A stretch of 64,000 bases of DNA from Flavobacterium psychroterrae (lineage in GTDB: Bacteria; Bacteroidota; Bacteroidia; Flavobacteriales; Flavobacteriaceae), in contig NZ_JAGYVZ010000003.1 of NCBI RefSeq assembly GCF_018380615.1, positions 186,001 through 250,000 on the forward strand. The letters run 5' to 3'. The notes below the pieces were generated by a model, which had not been told where the DNA came from, made no database searches, and worked only from the letters and a program-made list of their open reading frames with translations. The translations under genes were made by a program, and so were the position numbers. Position 1 is the first letter of the stretch. Every line of letters begins with the position of its first letter. This document shows, one piece after another, positions 1 through 9,600 of this stretch.

Positions 1-261
<261 letters not shown>

Positions 262-268
262 TTAAGTC

Positions 269-904
269 TTATTGTACAAAAAGTTCCTTTTCAATTTCTG
301 AAAAATGAATCTTTTCGAACTCCTGTATATTTTTGCTTTTTAACAGAAAAATTTTATCACAATCTTTATAAAGAATTTCTAAAATATGAGATGAAATAAA
401 AATAATACTTCTTTTTGAAAGTTCTCTAATATAATTCATCAATAGATAATTAGATTCTAAATCAAGCCCGTTAAATGGTTCATCTAAAATATAGATTAAA
501 AATTCTTTTTGAAAAACGGCATTGAGGTAGGTTTTCTTTTTCATACCTGTAGAAAACTCTCGTATTAATTGATTTTCAGGAACATGAAATAAAGGCTGAA
601 ATCTTGATTTTTTTAAATCTAATAAGTGAGCATAAAAATAATAGAATTCCTTTGCCGTAAGTTCACCGTAAATTGTGGGTTCTGTAGGAATCCAGGCTGT
701 ATTTTGCAGTAAAACCTTCTCGTTATTAATGATGCAATTTCCCTGAAATTTTTCAAGACCCAACATGCATTTAAAAAGTGTCGTTTTTCCGTGACCATTT
801 TTACCTATAACGCCATAAATACCAGGTTTATCAATATTTATTTTTATATTTTCTAATATAATATGATCGTTGTATTTTTTTTGGTCAATATGAATCGTCA
901 GCAT
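269..904 (-). CDS. ABC transporter ATP-binding protein
   Basis: This is a 211-residue ATPase subunit of an ABC transporter, acting at the inner face of the cytoplasmic membrane. The Walker A motif GKNGHGKTT is near residue 35. A divergent signature, FSTGMKKK, is near 117, Walker B ILDEP near 138, and the switch histidine lies in SSHI near 171. It is slightly short for the family but has every core motif. Its start overlaps the stop of the upstream permease gene by 7 bases, so the two are translationally coupled and probably form one exporter. The substrate cannot be read from the sequence. The order of motifs makes the family assignment secure. Confidence 0.85.
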   Translation of the reverse strand: MLTIHIDQKKYNDHIILENIKINIDKPGIYGVIGKNGHGKTTLFKCMLGLEKFQGNCIINNEKVLLQNTAWIPTEPTIYGELTAKEFYYFYAHLLDLKKSRFQPLFHVPENQLIREFSTGMKKKTYLNAVFQKEFLIYILDEPFNGLDLESNYLLMNYIRELSKRSIIFISSHILEILYKDCDKIFLLKSKNIQEFEKIHFSEIEKELFVQ

Positions 905-1800
905 GTTTTTATGATATTTAATTTTTCTATCGCTTTTTTATATATAAATGGCACGACTAAAATAGGAATACCAAATAGAAAAATGTTCGAAGCAATGAAG
1001 AAAGAAAAGGTAATTTGATGTAAAAAATTATTGTCAAAATAAATATACTTAAAGAATACGTTGACTAAAGGAGGGATAAAAATAATTAAAGCAAACAATA
1101 ATTTTTCCCATTGCTGAAAGAAACATAACATTATGAAAACTGGAATTATTAAATAAGTGGTATTGATAAATGTACTTTTTAATTGATAGAATAAATATTT
1201 ACCGGCGCTAAAAGGATTAATACTGATCTCTTCTCTCTTTTCTCTTTCGAAAGATGGAATACACGCAATAAAGGACAAAACAAAAAATACCAGCAAAATA
1301 AGATTCTCATTTTTATAAATTACTGCTACATAAATCAAAGCAAGCAAAAACGGAAATACATAAATAAGTTTATATGTTCGAAATACAATATGCCAATGTA
1401 TATTAAATAAATCAAAAGGGTATCGAACTATTTTTAGATTTAATCTTGGTGCATTTATTAATAGTATTTTGAATAACAGAATTCCAGGAATAACAATGAA
1501 TTCCTTCTTTGCTGCTAACACTAAATAAAAAGGAAGGGAATAAATAATATATTCTGTCAACAGAATGGTTTTGTAATTTTTTTTCAGTTTTAAGATTTCA
1601 ATATCTCTTCTTTGTAAATGATAGGCAATTATATCAACAAAAAAAAGCGGCATATAATTGCGAAAAGATTCGTAATTTTTATACACTAAAAATGCAGTAG
1701 CAAAATACAGCAGCACTATTAAAAACACAGCCAGATGATCATCTTTAGAAACTAATTTTCTAAAACGAACAAGAAACAAATAATGTAAAATTTTTATCAA
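898..1800 (-). CDS. multi-pass membrane protein, probable ABC permease partner
   Basis: This is a 300-residue, strongly hydrophobic protein with about six to eight predicted membrane segments and many Phe, Ile and Leu residues. I see no enzymatic motif. It is the first gene of a two-gene unit, and its stop overlaps the start of the ABC ATPase gene. That is the basis for calling it the permease of an ABC-2-like exporter. Sequence similarity to a named permease family was not recognised, so the function is inferred from position. Permease subunits of small Bacteroidota exporters are commonly poorly conserved. Confidence 0.6.
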   Translation of the reverse strand: MIKILHYLFLVRFRKLVSKDDHLAVFLIVLLYFATAFLVYKNYESFRNYMPLFFVDIIAYHLQRRDIEILKLKKNYKTILLTEYIIYSLPFYLVLAAKKEFIVIPGILLFKILLINAPRLNLKIVRYPFDLFNIHWHIVFRTYKLIYVFPFLLALIYVAVIYKNENLILLVFFVLSFIACIPSFEREKREEISINPFSAGKYLFYQLKSTFINTTYLIIPVFIMLCFFQQWEKLLFALIIFIPPLVNVFFKYIYFDNNFLHQITFSFFIASNIFLFGIPILVVPFIYKKAIEKLNIIKTC

Positions 1801-2051
1801 TGCTTTTTTATGAATTTTAATGTTTAGACAACAAGTTTCAAATATACAAATTCACTTAGGAGAATTATATTATTGTAACATTATCTCCGAATGAGTTACT
1901 TATAGGTAAGAACAATTTAACTTTACTTAATTTATAGAAAAGTTAAGGTCAATTATTAACAAGAATTTAAAACCTTAAGTATTATCTTGCGGTCTTAAAT
2001 TAAAATAGAAACGTTACTTTTGTGCGTTAAATTACGAACTAAAAATACAAA

Positions 2052-3395
2052 ATGGATATAGTTATCAAACTCTCTCAATTTCTATTGAGTTTATCTTTAC
2101 TTATTATTCTTCACGAATTAGGGCATTTTATCCCCGCAAAATTATTTAAAACAAGAGTCGAAAAATTTTACTTATTTTTTGATGTTAAATATTCTCTATT
2201 AAAAAAGAAAATTGGAGAAACAGAATACGGAATTGGTTGGTTACCGCTTGGAGGTTACGTAAAAATCTCCGGAATGATCGACGAAAGCATGGACAAAGAA
2301 CAAATGGCTTTACCACCTCAACCGTGGGAATTTCGTTCTAAACCAGCGTGGCAACGTTTAATTATCATGTTAGGCGGCGTTACGGTAAACTTTATTTTGG
2401 CGTTTATCATATATATAGGTATGGCGTTTGCTTATGGTGATACGTATGTGGCTAATGCTGATTTAAAAGATGGAATTTTAGTTGATAATCCTGCAATGCT
2501 TAAAGCTGGATTTAAAACCGGTGATAAATTGATTTCTATTGATGGTAAAAAGGTGGAGAATTTCGACAAGGAATTAAACATGAATATCATCATTTCTAAG
2601 CAAGTCCTGGTGGAAAGAAACGGACAACAACAAACTATTAATATCCCTAATGATTTTGTTGATCAGTTATCAAAACAGGAAAAAGGTTTATTAGTTAACA
2701 TTCGTGTTCCTTTTGCGATTGCAAAAGTTGCTGATGAATCTGTTAACAAAAATTTAAAACCAAAAGATTTGATTCTTTCTCTTAACGGAGAAAAAGTAAA
2801 ATATTTTGATGAAGCAAAAACGATTTTAAACAAGAACAAGGGAAAAACAATTCCTGCAGTTGTATTGCGTGATTTAAAAGAAACACCAATTACCGTTAAA
2901 GTTTCTAATGAAGGAACGTTAGGCGTAATTGCAGGTGGATTAGACATGGCTTCTTTAGAAAAATTAGGATACTATAAAATCAGCACTAAGGAATACAGTT
3001 TCTTTGAATCAATTCCTGTGGGATTAACAAAAGGTAAGGATCAATTAGTAAGTTACGGAAAACAGCTTAAAATGATTTTTAATCCTGAAACAAAAGCGTA
3101 CAAACAAGTAGGTGGTTTTGCGGCGATTTTTAACATTTTTCCGAGTTCTTGGAGCTGGGAAGTTTTCTGGTCAATCACTGCTTTATTGTCAATTATGCTT
3201 GGAGTTATGAATTTATTGCCAATTCCGGCGCTTGATGGTGGTCATGTGATGTTTTTATTATACGAAATTATTAGTGGCAGAAAACCAAGTGATAAATTCC
3301 TAGAGAACGCACAAATGGTTGGCTTTGTTTTACTTATAGCACTACTACTGTTTGCTAACGGAAACGATATTTACAAGGCAATTGTAGGCAAGTAA
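2052..3395 (+). CDS. rseP: site-2 intramembrane zinc metalloprotease RseP
   Basis: This is a 447-residue intramembrane protease of the S2P/M50 family, which cleaves membrane-anchored anti-sigma factors and signal-peptide remnants. The zinc motif HELGH is at about residues 21-25 in the first membrane helix. Two PDZ-like regions occupy roughly 125-290. The third metal ligand region, NLLPIPALDGGH, is at about 387-398 in the penultimate membrane segment. Length and architecture fit the family. The upstream bases contain TACTTTTG (2015-2022), which resembles the Bacteroidota -7 element. tRNA-Asn genes follow on the same strand under their own promoter. Confidence 0.95.
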   Translation: MDIVIKLSQFLLSLSLLIILHELGHFIPAKLFKTRVEKFYLFFDVKYSLLKKKIGETEYGIGWLPLGGYVKISGMIDESMDKEQMALPPQPWEFRSKPAWQRLIIMLGGVTVNFILAFIIYIGMAFAYGDTYVANADLKDGILVDNPAMLKAGFKTGDKLISIDGKKVENFDKELNMNIIISKQVLVERNGQQQTINIPNDFVDQLSKQEKGLLVNIRVPFAIAKVADESVNKNLKPKDLILSLNGEKVKYFDEAKTILNKNKGKTIPAVVLRDLKETPITVKVSNEGTLGVIAGGLDMASLEKLGYYKISTKEYSFFESIPVGLTKGKDQLVSYGKQLKMIFNPETKAYKQVGGFAAIFNIFPSSWSWEVFWSITALLSIMLGVMNLLPIPALDGGHVMFLLYEIISGRKPSDKFLENAQMVGFVLLIALLLFANGNDIYKAIVGK

Positions 3396-3425
3396 AAAAA
3401 AATTATAAAAAGTGTGAAAATATTT

Positions 3426-3454
3426 TTGAGAAACTAAAAAATCCTCTATATTTG
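3426..3454 (+). promoter_or_regulatory. Bacteroidota-type promoter of the tRNA-Asn pair
   Basis: TTG at 3426-3428 and TATATTTG at 3447-3454 match the -33 and -7 elements (TTG and TAnnTTTG) of the primary sigma factor in this phylum. The spacing is about 18 bases. Transcription would start about 20 bases before the first tRNA. The assignment is by motif only. Confidence 0.55.
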
Positions 3455-3478
3455 CACTCGCTAAAAAGAGCAACAACT

Positions 3479-3552
3479 TCCTCCTTAGCTCAGTTGGTTA
3501 GAGCATCTGACTGTTAATCAGAGGGTCCTTGGTTCGAGCCCAAGAGGGGGAG
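3479..3552 (+). tRNA. tRNA-Asn (anticodon GTT)
   Basis: A 74-base cloverleaf. The acceptor stem TCCTCCT pairs with AGGGGGA with one G-T pair. The D stem is GCTC/GAGC, the anticodon loop CTGTTAA gives GTT, and the T arm is CTTGG/CCAAG around TTCGAGC. The discriminator base is G and CCA is not encoded. It is the first of two tandem copies. Confidence 0.95.
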
Positions 3553-3590
3553 CAACTTTTTTTAGCAAACATATTTACCTTTAAGGTGAT

Positions 3591-3664
3591 TCCTTCTTAG
3601 CTCAGTTGGTTAGAGCATCTGACTGTTAATCAGAGGGTCCTTGGTTCGAGCCCAAGAGAGGGAG
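3591..3664 (+). tRNA. tRNA-Asn (anticodon GTT), second copy
   Basis: Nearly identical to the upstream copy 38 bases away. The acceptor stem differs (TCCTTCT with AGAGGGA), and the change on the 3' side restores pairing, so both copies look functional. They are probably co-transcribed and end at the hairpin that follows. Confidence 0.95.
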
Positions 3665-3672
3665 CTTATTTA

Positions 3673-3707
3673 ATACCACTTACAAATTGTAAGTGGTATT
3701 TTTTTTT
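3673..3707 (+). terminator. intrinsic terminator of the tRNA-Asn transcript
   Basis: The inverted repeat ATACCACTTACAA / TTGTAAGTGGTAT has almost no loop and is followed by nine T residues. It lies 9 bases after the second tRNA-Asn. Confidence 0.85.
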
Positions 3708-3715
3708 GCCCAAAA

Positions 3716-4930
3716 ACAATTACGCAAAAACTTTGTCATTCGACTGAAGAGAGAAATCACACGAGTAACTCTACAAAGATTGGCAATTATGATTACGGAA
3801 TTTCTAGTGTGATTTCTCCCTTCAGTCGAAATGAAAAGATAGTCTACACAAGCTGTGTCATTCTGAGGAACGAAGAATCTCCGCAAGAAATTCGACAAAG
3901 TTTGCGCTTACCAATTGCCACGGAGCTACTTTCGGAGATTCTTCGTTCCTCAGAATGACAAACCAGGCGTGAAAAAGCTAACGGGATAAAACAGGATTAA
4001 GCGCAATTAAAAGTCATGGATCAGTAAAACAATTATTCATAAACTTTGTCATTCAAAGAAACGAGAAATCACACGAGTAACTCTACAAAGATTGGCAATT
4101 ATGATTACGGAATTTCTAATGTGATTTCTCCCTTCAGTCGAAATGAACAAAAAGATAGTCTACACAAGCTGTGTCATTCTGAGGAACGAAGAATCTCCGC
4201 AAGAAACTCGACAAAGTTTGCGCTTACCAATTGCCACGGAGCTACTTTCGGAGATTCTTCGTTCCTCAGAATGACAAACTAGAAGTGAAAAAGCTAACGG
4301 GATAAAACAGGATTAAGCGCAATTAAAAGTCATGGCTCAGTAAAACAATTACGCAAAAACTTTGTCATTCGACTGAAGAGAGAAATCACACGAGTAACTC
4401 TACAAAGATTGGCAATTATGATTACGGAATTTCTAATGTGATTTCTCCCTTCAGTAGAAATGAACAAAAAGATAGTCTACACAAGCTGTGTCATTCTGAG
4501 GAACGAAGAATCTCCGCATGAAACTCGACAAAGTTTGCGCTTACCAATTGCCACGGAGCTACTTTCGGAGATTCTTCGTTCCTCAGAATGACAAACCAGG
4601 CGTAAAAAAGCTAACGGGATAAAACAGGATTAAGCGCAATTAAAAGTCATGGATCAGTAAAACAATTACACAAAAACTTTGTCTTTCGACTGAAGAGAGA
4701 AATCACACGAGTAACTCTACAAAGATTGGCAATTATGATTACGGAATTTCTAATGTGATTTCTCCCTTCAGTCGAAATGAACAAAAAGATAGTCTACACA
4801 AGCTGTGTCATTCTGAGGAACGAAGAATCTCCGCATGAAACTCGACAAAGTTTGCATTCACCAATTGCCACGGAGCTACTTTCGGAGATTCTTCGTTCCT
4901 CAGAATGACAAACTAGAAGTGAAAAAGCAA
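3716..4930. repeat. four tandem copies of a ~315-bp repeat made of two hairpins
   Basis: Units begin near 3716, 4029, 4345 and 4662; the shared word CTTTGTC recurs at 3731, 4044, 4360 and 4677 (spacing 313-317). Each unit holds two long imperfect hairpins. The first has arms around GAGAAATCACAC and GTGTGATTTCTC. The second has arms GTCATTCTGAGGAACGAAG and its reverse complement, closed by CTCCG/CGGAG. Units differ at scattered bases, and copy 2 has a changed left arm. Open frames across the array are not protein-like. No transposase is present. The hairpin arms look like a dispersed Flavobacterium repeat that has been duplicated in tandem. Function is unknown. Confidence 0.85.
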
Positions 4931-4959
4931 ATTTCAAACTATTAAAATAGAATCAAAAA

Positions 4960-5667
4960 TCAGTTCCTCACCACTTTATTGTGCTTCATTACATTATTAC
5001 CTATGTTTTTACTTTCAAACAAAAGCATTGCTTCTTCGGCTTTCTGGGTTTGGTTGATGCCTTTTAAGGATTGGGCGTAGCGGTAATAATACATCGGGTC
5101 TAAATTTGCTTTCATGGCAAAGAGCTCTTCGTAGTATTTAGCAGCTGTGGCAAGATCACCGTCAAAATAAGCTCTGTCGGCGACTTTTGTGAGCATTTCT
5201 TCGGTTCTGTAGCCTTTGTCTAAAACTTTTGCGTAAGTACTTACTACATCTATATTAAGATATTTTGGAGATGCTGCCGGAGCAATTACTTCAACTTTTA
5301 TGGGTTCAATTGTCGTGGCAACATCTTCAACTATCGTTTTTGATTGTAAATTTAATTCCGTGGGTTTTACTTTTTCTTTTCGGTAAATAGGTATTACAAC
5401 TCTGGTGTTGTTTGGTCCAAGATCATTTGTGTAAACCATATTTAATTTTGAAACTTCGTATTTAGTGACTCTTTTGCCGAAAGTCATATTTATGGTTTCT
5501 TCGACATAATAAGCGACTATTATGCGATCATCTTTTAAAATGTTTACATATCCCGAAGTTGGATTGTCATTTGATGCAACGGCAAGAGTTGGATTTGTAT
5601 TCTGACCAAAACCGTTTAAAGAAAAAACAAAAGTAATTACTATAAAAAATCTCCAATTCGTTTTCAT
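4960..5667 (-). CDS. exported protein with C-terminal TPR, like the N-terminal part of PorE-type OmpA proteins
   Basis: This is a 235-residue protein with a signal peptide (cleavage after about residue 21, NGFGQ). A middle region is rich in Val and Lys. From about residue 148 there is a tetratricopeptide-like helical region containing AYFDGDLATAAKYYEELF and YYYRYAQSLKG. That helical region resembles the start of the long PorE-type proteins (TPR, WD40-like, OmpA) of type IX secretion. Here the protein stops after the TPR, so it has no peptidoglycan-binding OmpA domain. It could be a stand-alone periplasmic adaptor or the remnant of a longer gene. The frame is intact and there is no sign of a recent frameshift. 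The similarity is from recall, not a search. Confidence 0.55.
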   Translation of the reverse strand: MKTNWRFFIVITFVFSLNGFGQNTNPTLAVASNDNPTSGYVNILKDDRIIVAYYVEETINMTFGKRVTKYEVSKLNMVYTNDLGPNNTRVVIPIYRKEKVKPTELNLQSKTIVEDVATTIEPIKVEVIAPAASPKYLNIDVVSTYAKVLDKGYRTEEMLTKVADRAYFDGDLATAAKYYEELFAMKANLDPMYYYRYAQSLKGINQTQKAEEAMLLFESKNIGNNVMKHNKVVRN

Positions 5668-6085
5668 AATAGCCTTATAAAGTTATTGTCCCAGTTAAAA
5701 CAGATTAAAGATACCTTATGTTGTCTTTTTTATTTTATAATGCCTGTGAACGACTTTAAAAAACGTTGAAGTGTTGGTTTTGAATAATAGAAGCAAACAA
5801 TTAAAACATTTCGCCTGCATTTTATTGGCTGAGCTAATTAATCGCAGTTTGGTGAAAATCTTTGCTTGAACTTTGTCAAAGTTGCTTTGCGACTAAAAAC
5901 TGAGACCGAGACTAATTTTTTTATATTGGCTTTTAACTTTAAGCTGTGCGAAAAATTGTATTTTTGTTTCATACAATACAATTAAGAACAAGCGAATTGT
6001 AACGTATTAAAATGGTATCTAACCAGTACAATCTTGTATTTTACTTTACCGATAATTTTTCAGGAATTTTAAATATCTTTGAACT
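5668..6085. other. intergenic region between divergent genes
   Basis: No gene is seen in this stretch. It holds the start regions of the leftward TPR gene and the rightward XRE gene. A small dyad, AACTTTGTCAAAGTT (5869-5883), and two TAnnTTTG boxes (5959-5966 and 6074-6081) are present. The second box ends 4 bases before the XRE start codon. Confidence 0.5.
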
Positions 6086-6475
6086 ATGAGCACAGCAACA
6101 AAACCAAATCATATAGGGCGAAAAATAAGCCGTATTCGTGAACTCCGTGATATGAAGCAGGAAGCATTGGCACAAGCTTTAGGACTAAGCCAGCAAACAG
6201 TTTCGGCTATTGAAAATAGTGAAACGATCGATGAAGAAAAACTTCAGGAAATAGCTAAAATTCTTGGCGTTTCTGTTGAGGGAATTAAAAACTTTTCTGA
6301 AGAGGCGGTTTTAAATATTATCGGAAACACATTAAATGATGGAAGTGTTATTAACGGAAATGCTTATAACTGTACTTTCAATCCGCTTGATAAAGTTGTT
6401 GAGCTTTTTGAACGTTTGGTTCAGTCTGAAAAAGAAAAAGTTGAATATTTAGAGAAGTTGTTGAAAGGGAAGTAA
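6086..6475 (+). CDS. XRE-family helix-turn-helix regulator
   Basis: This is a 129-residue DNA-binding protein. An HTH_3/XRE domain occupies about residues 12-66, with the recognition-helix region LGLSQQTVSAIENSE. A variable middle part contains the polar run NTLNDGSVINGNAYNC. The C-terminal helix (FERLVQSEKEKVEYLEKLL) has heptad-like hydrophobic spacing and probably dimerises. The domain layout is common among small Bacteroidota XRE proteins. A TAnnTTTG box lies only a few bases before the start codon, so the transcript may be leaderless. A terminator follows, so it is not co-transcribed with the large gene downstream, although it could control it. Confidence 0.85.
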   Translation: MSTATKPNHIGRKISRIRELRDMKQEALAQALGLSQQTVSAIENSETIDEEKLQEIAKILGVSVEGIKNFSEEAVLNIIGNTLNDGSVINGNAYNCTFNPLDKVVELFERLVQSEKEKVEYLEKLLKGK

Positions 6476-6532
6476 TTTTTCTTTTGAAAGCAAATCAAAT
6501 AAAAAAAAAATTCTAGCCAAATAGAAGAACTT

Positions 6533-6567
6533 AAAAAAGACTATCATTTTCATGATAGTCTTTTTTA
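6533..6567 (+). terminator. intrinsic terminator after the XRE gene
   Basis: The near-perfect hairpin GACTATCAT / ATGATAGTC has a short loop, is preceded by A residues and followed by TTTTTT. It ends the XRE transcript and isolates the next gene. Confidence 0.85.
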
Positions 6568-6648
6568 TTTATTGTGATATAATAGTAGATTATCTACTTT
6601 TTAGAGTTGATTGCCGTATCTTATTAAGGTATATTTATTTTAGTTTAT

Positions 6649-6673
6649 TTGTAAGCAAAATAACATATATTTG
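6649..6673 (+). promoter_or_regulatory. candidate promoter of the TIR-Roco gene
   Basis: TATATTTG at 6666-6673 matches the -7 consensus, 16 bases before the start codon. The only TTG upstream (6649-6651) is closer than usual (14 bases), so the -33 element is weak or different. Confidence 0.4.
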
Positions 6674-6689
6674 AATCAAACTTATAATA

Positions 6690-9600
6690 ATGCTAGACAA
6701 ACCTTCAATAATTATTGAAATTGAGCTTTTCTTACAGATTAAACTAATTCGAGAAAATGATCCTTTTCGTGCTATGGGAATTTTGAAAAAAAATTGTTAC
6801 TCTGTAGATGCTGATAATAAAGTTGTTGCCTTAAATCTACAAAAGATTCCACTTGAGATTTTTCCTTTTTTTAGAGATTTACAAAATTTAAAATATTTAA
6901 ATTTATCAAATACTGAATTAAGAGAAATAAGCTTTATTCAATTTCTCACTGAATTAAAATACTTAAACCTATCTTCAAATGATATTTCTGATTTGGAAAA
7001 TATCATTTCATTAAGACATTTAGAATATTTAAATTTATTTAATAATCGAATATCATCTTTATATTTTATTCAAGAATTAAAAGAAATAAAGACTCTAATT
7101 CTTAGTAACAATAATATTGGAGATGTAAAACCATTAAGTTATTTAACTAATTTGATAAGCTTAGATTTGTCAAATAATTTATTATCTGACATCTCATCAC
7201 TTAATAAATTAAATCAATTACAAGAGCTAATTTTATCCAAAAACAGAATCAAAGGTTTTCCCTATATTCCTAATTTATCCAATCTAAATCATTTAAATTT
7301 AAGCTCAAATGGACTTGAAGACATTTTTGGAATAGAAAATCATTTAAAAATAGATAAATTAAATTTAAGTAACAATAAAATTTACAATATCAGATTGTTA
7401 CAAGATTTATCTAATTTAAGGTATTTATACATTCACAAAAACGAAATAGAAGATCTTACATCGATAGATGATTTATATAATTTAAGAGTTTTAAATGCTT
7501 CAAACAATCAGATTCGTAATTTCTTCTTTCCAAATTTAAAAAGGCTGCTTAAACTATTCCTTTCAAATAATCCTTTAGATTATATAAATCTAGAGTATAA
7601 TGAAAGGATAATAGAGTTATATTTAAACAATACATTAATAAAAGAATTGGATAATTTTGATATTTTAAGAAATTTAAGATCTCTACATTTACACAATAAT
7701 CAATTATATGATATTCGTTTTTTATTCAATTTAAAAAAATTATTAGTCCTTGATTTAAGCTCTAATAACATTGAAGATATTTCTCCATTAATAGACCTAC
7801 CTTTAAAGTCACTAAGTATTTCCGATAATCCGATTGAAAATATCGAAGAATCGCTATTGTTTAAAAACACTTTGGAATACTTATCAATAAATGATACAAT
7901 TTATGCTAAGAACAATAATCTCGAACTTTCTAAAACAGAAAATCATCTAAATATAATTAAAAATAAAATTATTATAAAAAATAGTTTAGGAGAAACTGTA
8001 GACAGTTATTACCCAGTTAAAATTTTATTATTAGGAAATCATAGTAGCGGAAAATCACAGTTTTTAAATTATTTCTTAAATAATACATTACAACAAAAAT
8101 CTGAAACAACAGATATTCTACAAATAAAATTTTTTAAAGACAAGAGAGATTCAATTCTTCCCACTGCTGTTTTTTATGATTTTGGAGGACAAGATTTCTA
8201 TCATGGTTTATACAGAATCTTTTTAAGCAACCAATCTATACACTGTCTTTTTTGGCATACTAAAACTAATTTTAATAAATATGAATTAGATATAAAAGAT
8301 AACCCAATTCAAAATTTTAATGTCAATTATTGGATTGGTCAAAAAAAATATAACGAATACAAGGAAGATTTTAATGACGATCTATTTTTAATAGAAACTC
8401 ATTCTGATTTGAAAGAATCTAATAAGCCAACATATTTTATTTTTAATGAAAAAGAAAAAGTTCCTAGACAACAGTTTTATATCTCTTTAAAATATGATAC
8501 AAACAACAAGTCAACATTTAGTAATAATCAATTAGTAAATCTACAACATTTAAAATCTAATTTAATAAGCCTGATTGAAGAAAAACAAATTCATTTTCAA
8601 CAAAAAAAATGGTATCTTAATTTTATAAAATATATAACTTCTCCACAAAGAAGGGAACAGGCTATTGAAATTTTTGATTTATTAAATATTTTTGAAGATT
8701 TAAATACATCGCAAGAATCAAAAATTCAATTGTTACAAATAGAATTAGATCAACTACATAGAAAAGGGTTGGTTCTATATTATAAAAAAGAAATTCCAAA
8801 TTTTGTATGGCTTAATCCTTTAAAAATTGTAACCTATATAAAGGAAAAGGTTTTGATTTTTGATGAAATTAAGAAAGAAAAAGGAATTTTAAATATCGAA
8901 TATTTTAAAGAAAAAAACATAGATCATAATATCTTGTACTTGCTTCAATTACAAAAGGTAATATTTTTACATAAATATGGAATTAATAGTAATAAAGAAG
9001 TTATCGAAGAATATATTATTCCAAATTACCTTCCTTTGGTAGATAAAAATAATGATATAGAATACGATTTATTTACTTTCGGAATTCATAAACATCACAT
9101 TTTTACTTTAAAGTTTACAGATTTTATTCCATTAGGATTAATCAATCAATTAATTTGTTTCTTTGGAAGTCTTCCTGATCAAAAAAAATTTTGGAGAAAT
9201 CAAATAATTTTCACACTTGAGAGTAAATGTAAAATATTAATTTATTTAGATCATGAAAATTTAAAAATCAAAGTTTTTAGCCATTTTTTAATTACTGATA
9301 ATGATGCAAAAGAAAAAATAACAAGATATATTTATTCGTGTATACTCTGTTTTTATTGGAATTTTGAACTTATCACTTTGAAGGAATACCTTAAATATGA
9401 AGAAGAATATATATTAAATGATGGAGATACGCTTAATAATAATTTGGAGCTAAATTTTTATCAAAGTAGAAGATTCTATGAAATTGTTGATTGTGATATA
9501 CCATCTGATCTTTATATATCTATGGATACTAAAACATTTATAAAAGCTGACGAATTATCAAGTATTGATCAATTTACAAATACGAAAATAAATACATATA

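Noticed and set aside
3680..3898. Leftward open frame across the tRNA terminator and first repeat
   Set aside because: It crosses the terminator hairpin and has no protein-like pattern.
4046..4282. Open frame of 78 codons inside the repeat array
   Set aside because: It is built from the repeat hairpins and the same frame is not kept in the other copies.
3716..4930. A CRISPR array
   Set aside because: Units are about 315 bp, contiguous and have no unique spacers; there are no cas genes.
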